Shown: positions 60,386 to 64,000 of the stretch, piece by piece
Layout: the number at the start of each line of letters is the position of its first letter
Position numbering within the stretch: position 1 is the stretch's first letter
Origin: Cunninghamia lanceolata
Taxonomy: Eukaryota; Streptophyta; Pinopsida; Cupressales; Cupressaceae
Direction: 5' to 3'
DNA length: 64,000 nt
Assembly (NCBI GenBank): GCA_027924645.1
Contig: BSBN01000809.1
Coordinates: forward strand, 49,506,001-49,570,000
The notes under the pieces: model-generated
Databases searched by the model: none
Seen by the model: the letters and a program-made list of their open reading frames with translations, nothing else
What the model was told of the DNA's origin: nothing
Made by a program: the position numbers and the translations under genes

Positions 60386-63145
60386 GATAACAATTCAATG
60401 GATACAACACATAGTCAGCACATTCACTAGTTATTCATTATTGTGATAAGTCTATGTAGTCATAACTAACCTAAATATAGTAGTCAACACTATGCTCTCA
60501 ATAACTATTTGTTGACCCTTAAAGGAAATGCAACAAAGATCAATTTAAACCAGCTTTAAGTTGCTCATTGTTCTCATAGGTTAAGCTAATATATCCACCT
60601 ACTAATGGATTGCCTAGATAACCATGATTTGATACCACTAAAGCTATAAGGAATCTATGATACCTCGAATGTAATAAGGTGCAATTATATTAGTATGATT
60701 CAAACAATAGCTCCTTCCAAGATAAACAAGTTAGATCACCTTACAATTGGTGATATTTTGTTAAGAAGGTACATCAACATACAAGTTAGCATTAGGTATC
60801 TAAGAGAGGACAACAACCCATCTATGATGTGTGTTTACAATGTCTATTTTACTCAACCTATTCAATGCATCAATAAGGTTTTAGTTATTTATAAGCCCTT
60901 TTCTCACACTTGTTGATGATGAATAGTGAATACTTGTGACAATTTGATTGTTCCATTCTTATGTGTAAGTCTTCAAAAGGTAAGTTATAGTCATATACCA
61001 TACGACACATTTGTTCAAGTATATGAATGTGGATGCATGAGCTTTGATTTACATACAAATTTGATATGTTAATAGTCCTTAGTAACCTCTAGAAAACACC
61101 ACTTGTACATAGTTAATCTAAAGGTATGTCACATCATGAACTGAGTCCAAGAAATGAGCTTCTTATTATAGGCTTTAGTTCTATGGAATAAATTTCTAAA
61201 TTTTGGTGACATTAAGACATAAACCCTAATCATTTCTCATAAGAATGTTTGTTGCATGCACATGTATGAGTCTTCATAGGGACAAGATATAATTAAATAC
61301 TACAACAAAACTCAGCAAAAGGAACTTAAAATACATTTGTCTAAATGAATAGCACATAATGTATAATGTGAAAGTATAATGGATTACACAGTGAATATAT
61401 ATAGTGAGTTCATACAATGAAGTTTTCACCTATGGCTTGAATCATTATATACATATAAATCTTTACTTCCCAGGGATGTAAACCCTAGTCTTACCTTGGT
61501 CATGCTCATACATAACAAGAAAGTTTGATGTTTATATATCATAATCCATTCATTATTAATAAAGATAAATAGGGCTTTAATTAACATTAAACTATAGAAA
61601 ACAAGGAATATGTGCCATAGCACCAACATAATCTAAACATTCTCCATCTGTATGTTAAATAGGATGCCATTAGCGAAGCTTGCTCATACCTTTTTAATAT
61701 TGTCTCACTTCTTCCTTGTTTCACATCAATAGAACTCTCCAAAATGCTATTCCCTGAGCTTACATCTAGATGGAAAGTGATAACACACAATACCTCCCTT
61801 TCCAATAAACTCCCCTTATCATTCTATTTTTTTGAGCTCTCAAAAAGGAGCACTACTTGAATGTTCAAGGCATCATTCAATAGATTTTCCATGTTCTAGA
61901 TTCCAATGCATAGTGGATAGAGTATCATGGCAACCTGTGAGGGTTGAGAGTGGATGGATGTGGTTGCTAGAAAACCATTCTAGCCCTTATATGGTGGAAT
62001 GGAGGCCACATCTCCATCTCCCAAATGAATACAAAGCATAAAGCTCTATTCTTTAGCATTTTGGAATAATATTCCATTTTGAATACTTCAAACTTTCTAA
62101 TCTTTTTTTTCCTTCTTTTTGACATAGTTCAAACATAGTGTAGGCTAAGTGGGAGGAAATGGGGTTTAGGATTGACTGTAGTTTAGGTTTAGCAAACACA
62201 TTTATTTTAGCATTCAATCTTTTCTAAGGTCATACTCACTAATATACGATATACATATATAGTAACTTGATTAGTGATATACTCATACATACATGCATCT
62301 ATCTATCTATCTATATATTACACACACAAACTATATATATACATATATGTATATATCACTTAAGCATAACAATCTCGACTAAATCAACACCATGTAGTCA
62401 AAACATGACACTATAATTTGACCAAAATTGTTCTTCGACACCAATTAGAATCTATGACTCAATGACTAATGACTAAGAGGATGGAACCTAACAATATGAC
62501 CTATACCAAACTGCTTACCTCATTTTCTACCCTTTGTGATACTCAAGCATGATGTCATTCTCCCCTATGATATTCTCCCTTGAGTTAAGGACATTGTACC
62601 TCGTAAACACAACTTAACAAATGATATTATTAGTAAATTATCATAAGTCATTAAACCAATTATACCTAAAATTAGTAATAGACCAATTATAACTTTATTA
62701 GAAAGTAAACTAGTTAAAATGTCATAATACTAAATAAATCATATTACTTGGCAACTACTAAATCAATTAATCATAATAGATATTTATCTTTTCTACATAT
62801 TGTTCATACAATATTCAAATACACAATGTCCAAAATTTATTAAATGTTTTAATCTCATCAAAATCTTAATTAACTCTAATTATTTAATTAGGAATAAATG
62901 TGGGTACTACAATGTTAACATGTTTTATGATAATTATACATTTTTTTATTAATTGTTATGATGATATCTCACATTCGTTGGTGCTTCTAAGAAGATTGAG
63001 TTTTATTGAGCATTCATGGCTACTTTCACTTGCTCTATAGCCCTACTTGGGGCAACTTGCTTCACGTCCATTTTAAATGCTTTCATGATCATATCTTGAT
63101 ATCTTTTTATGTTATCACATGATAATATCCTTACATGTTCCTACA
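60386..63145. other. No supported gene; AT-rich DNA with simple repeats
   Basis: Open frames up to 73 codons on both strands have no recognisable motif. ATAC/ATCT/TA simple repeats lie at about 62285-62355. Confidence 0.5.
62285..62355. repeat. Mixed (ATAC)n/(ATCT)n/(TA)n microsatellite
   Basis: CATACATACATGC, then five ATCT units, then ACACACAC and TATATATACATATATG. Confidence 0.85.
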
Positions 63146-63624
63146 TGTTGGTGTAATTAATTATTTTTGCACCTTATATTGAGTTTACTTAGGTAATTAT
63201 TTATTTACTTAGGTAAATTAGGAAGTATGAGCATATGTCATCTACTTGATTAATGGGAGCACATGCCACCTCTACCTCATTCAACTCCTTGATTGACAGT
63301 AGTTAGGTGCCACATCTCCCTCATCGAGATGAGTTCACTTAGTCATCAAGATGAGTTAACTTGAAACCTCTACTCCTATAGTTGAGTTAGTACTTTAGTT
63401 AACTATTGTCCTCTAAGACACTTGTCACCTTCACTTGTGCATCCTAGAGTCTATATATTGTAGTTCATTTCCTTCATTACATACATTAAACATCAAGAAT
63501 ATAGATATTGGAATTCTATCAAATTCTCGTCTTTTGTTTGCTATTGAATTTATGTTGTTGTAATTTTGTTTTTAGTTCTAAGGAGATTTAATATCGTTAA
63601 TCATTCATCTTATTAAATCTAACA
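63146..63624 (+). repeat. LTR at right edge (5' LTR of an element leaving the window, or solo)
   Basis: It runs from TGTTGGTGTAATT to AAATCTAACA, TG...CA, about 479 bp, with a TATA-like CTATATATTG near 63451. It is followed directly by a primer-site-like sequence. No partner LTR lies in the window, so the left boundary is approximate. Confidence 0.6.
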
Positions 63625-63636
63625 TGGTATTAGAAT
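63625..63636 (+). other. Primer-binding site at right edge
   Basis: TGGTATTAGAAT, a worn form of TGGTATCAGAGC, directly after the LTR end CTAACA. Confidence 0.6.
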
Positions 63637-64000
63637 ATGATAATCTAGGAAATATTTAAAGTTTAGATCCAGGGATATATTGAAGTTTTTTCTCTAGGTT
63701 TATATTCTTGAAAAATTATGTGATTCTCATTCACTTGTTGTAGGATGCCTCTAAGGAAGAAATAAATTGTTCCATTACATTCAAAAGGGTTAAATTAGCT
63801 AGGGTTGGCTTTCATTTCATCCCCATATAACATCATGAAGTTAGTGCAAATTTACTTGTACATTTAAATTGTTTTTAGGAAAATTTGTTCTTAGAGAACT
63901 TTGGTACAAAAAGGACCTCATCGTTGCATTTGGAGAAACTAAAAACCTATGGATTGATATAAAATTTGTCCAATTTGGACAAAGTTGTAGTGAGAAGCAA
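63637..64000 (+). other. Probable internal start of a truncated LTR element
   Basis: Follows the primer site. A Met-Pro-Leu-Arg-Lys-Lys start at about 63745 is stopped after six codons. No domain is visible before the window ends. Confidence 0.35.

Noticed and set aside
61832..62041. 69-codon plus ORF
   Set aside because: No recognisable motif, no partner ORF and no promoter context; likely chance.

Overview
This window looks like a stretch of intergenic heterochromatin from a large plant nuclear genome. A gymnosperm is my guess from the density of old, large LTR elements, but no host gene is present to prove it. The DNA is AT-rich. I see no intact cellular gene, tRNA, rRNA or CRISPR array. 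Almost everything recognisable is a decayed retroelement, and several are nested.

Layout. 1-6150: degenerate sequence with the RNase H end and an ORF1 (DUF4283-type) piece of a minus-strand LINE, an array of AT-rich hairpins (2061-2452), and two copies of a dispersed minisatellite. 6156-13138: a complete minus-strand Ty3/gypsy chromovirus with a 5-bp target-site duplication (TSD), two LTRs, an initiator-Met primer site, and gag, protease, RT, RNase H, integrase and chromodomain remnants. 13144-18058: very AT-rich non-coding DNA with a fold-back element (14481-14766) and an A-rich duplicated block. 18059-27891: a tandem, non-coding LTR array (internal-LTR-internal-LTR) with a primer site and polypurine tracts. 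27892-30312 and 51118-52019: two halves of one degraded minus-strand coding region (unknown protein ending in a coiled coil), split by a 20.8-kb element.

30313-51112: that element, bounded by the TSD GCAAC, has LTRs of about 5.36 kb, a short internal region, no pol, and one long decayed ORF of no family I recognise. Its left LTR carries a complete plus-strand Ty1/copia element (33119-40150, TSD TGAAC). The other LTR still shows the empty target site. 52140-55551: a TA microsatellite and then a minus-strand Tat-like Ty3/gypsy pol remnant. 57167-60380: a compact 3.2-kb element with 257-259 bp LTRs, TSD AATAT, a primer site, a polypurine tract and a gag-like ORF but no pol (TR-GAG-like). 63146-64000: an LTR followed by a primer site, probably the start of an element running out of the window.

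Order of events from nesting: the Tat-like pol and adjoining ORF came first, then the large-LTR element, then the copia element. Many reading frames are broken mainly by stop codons that a single C-to-T (or G-to-A) change can explain, with few frameshifts. This fits decay of methylated, silenced DNA. The best candidates for something undescribed are the ORF-bearing large-LTR element, the coiled-coil coding region beside the Tat pol, and the gag-only small element.
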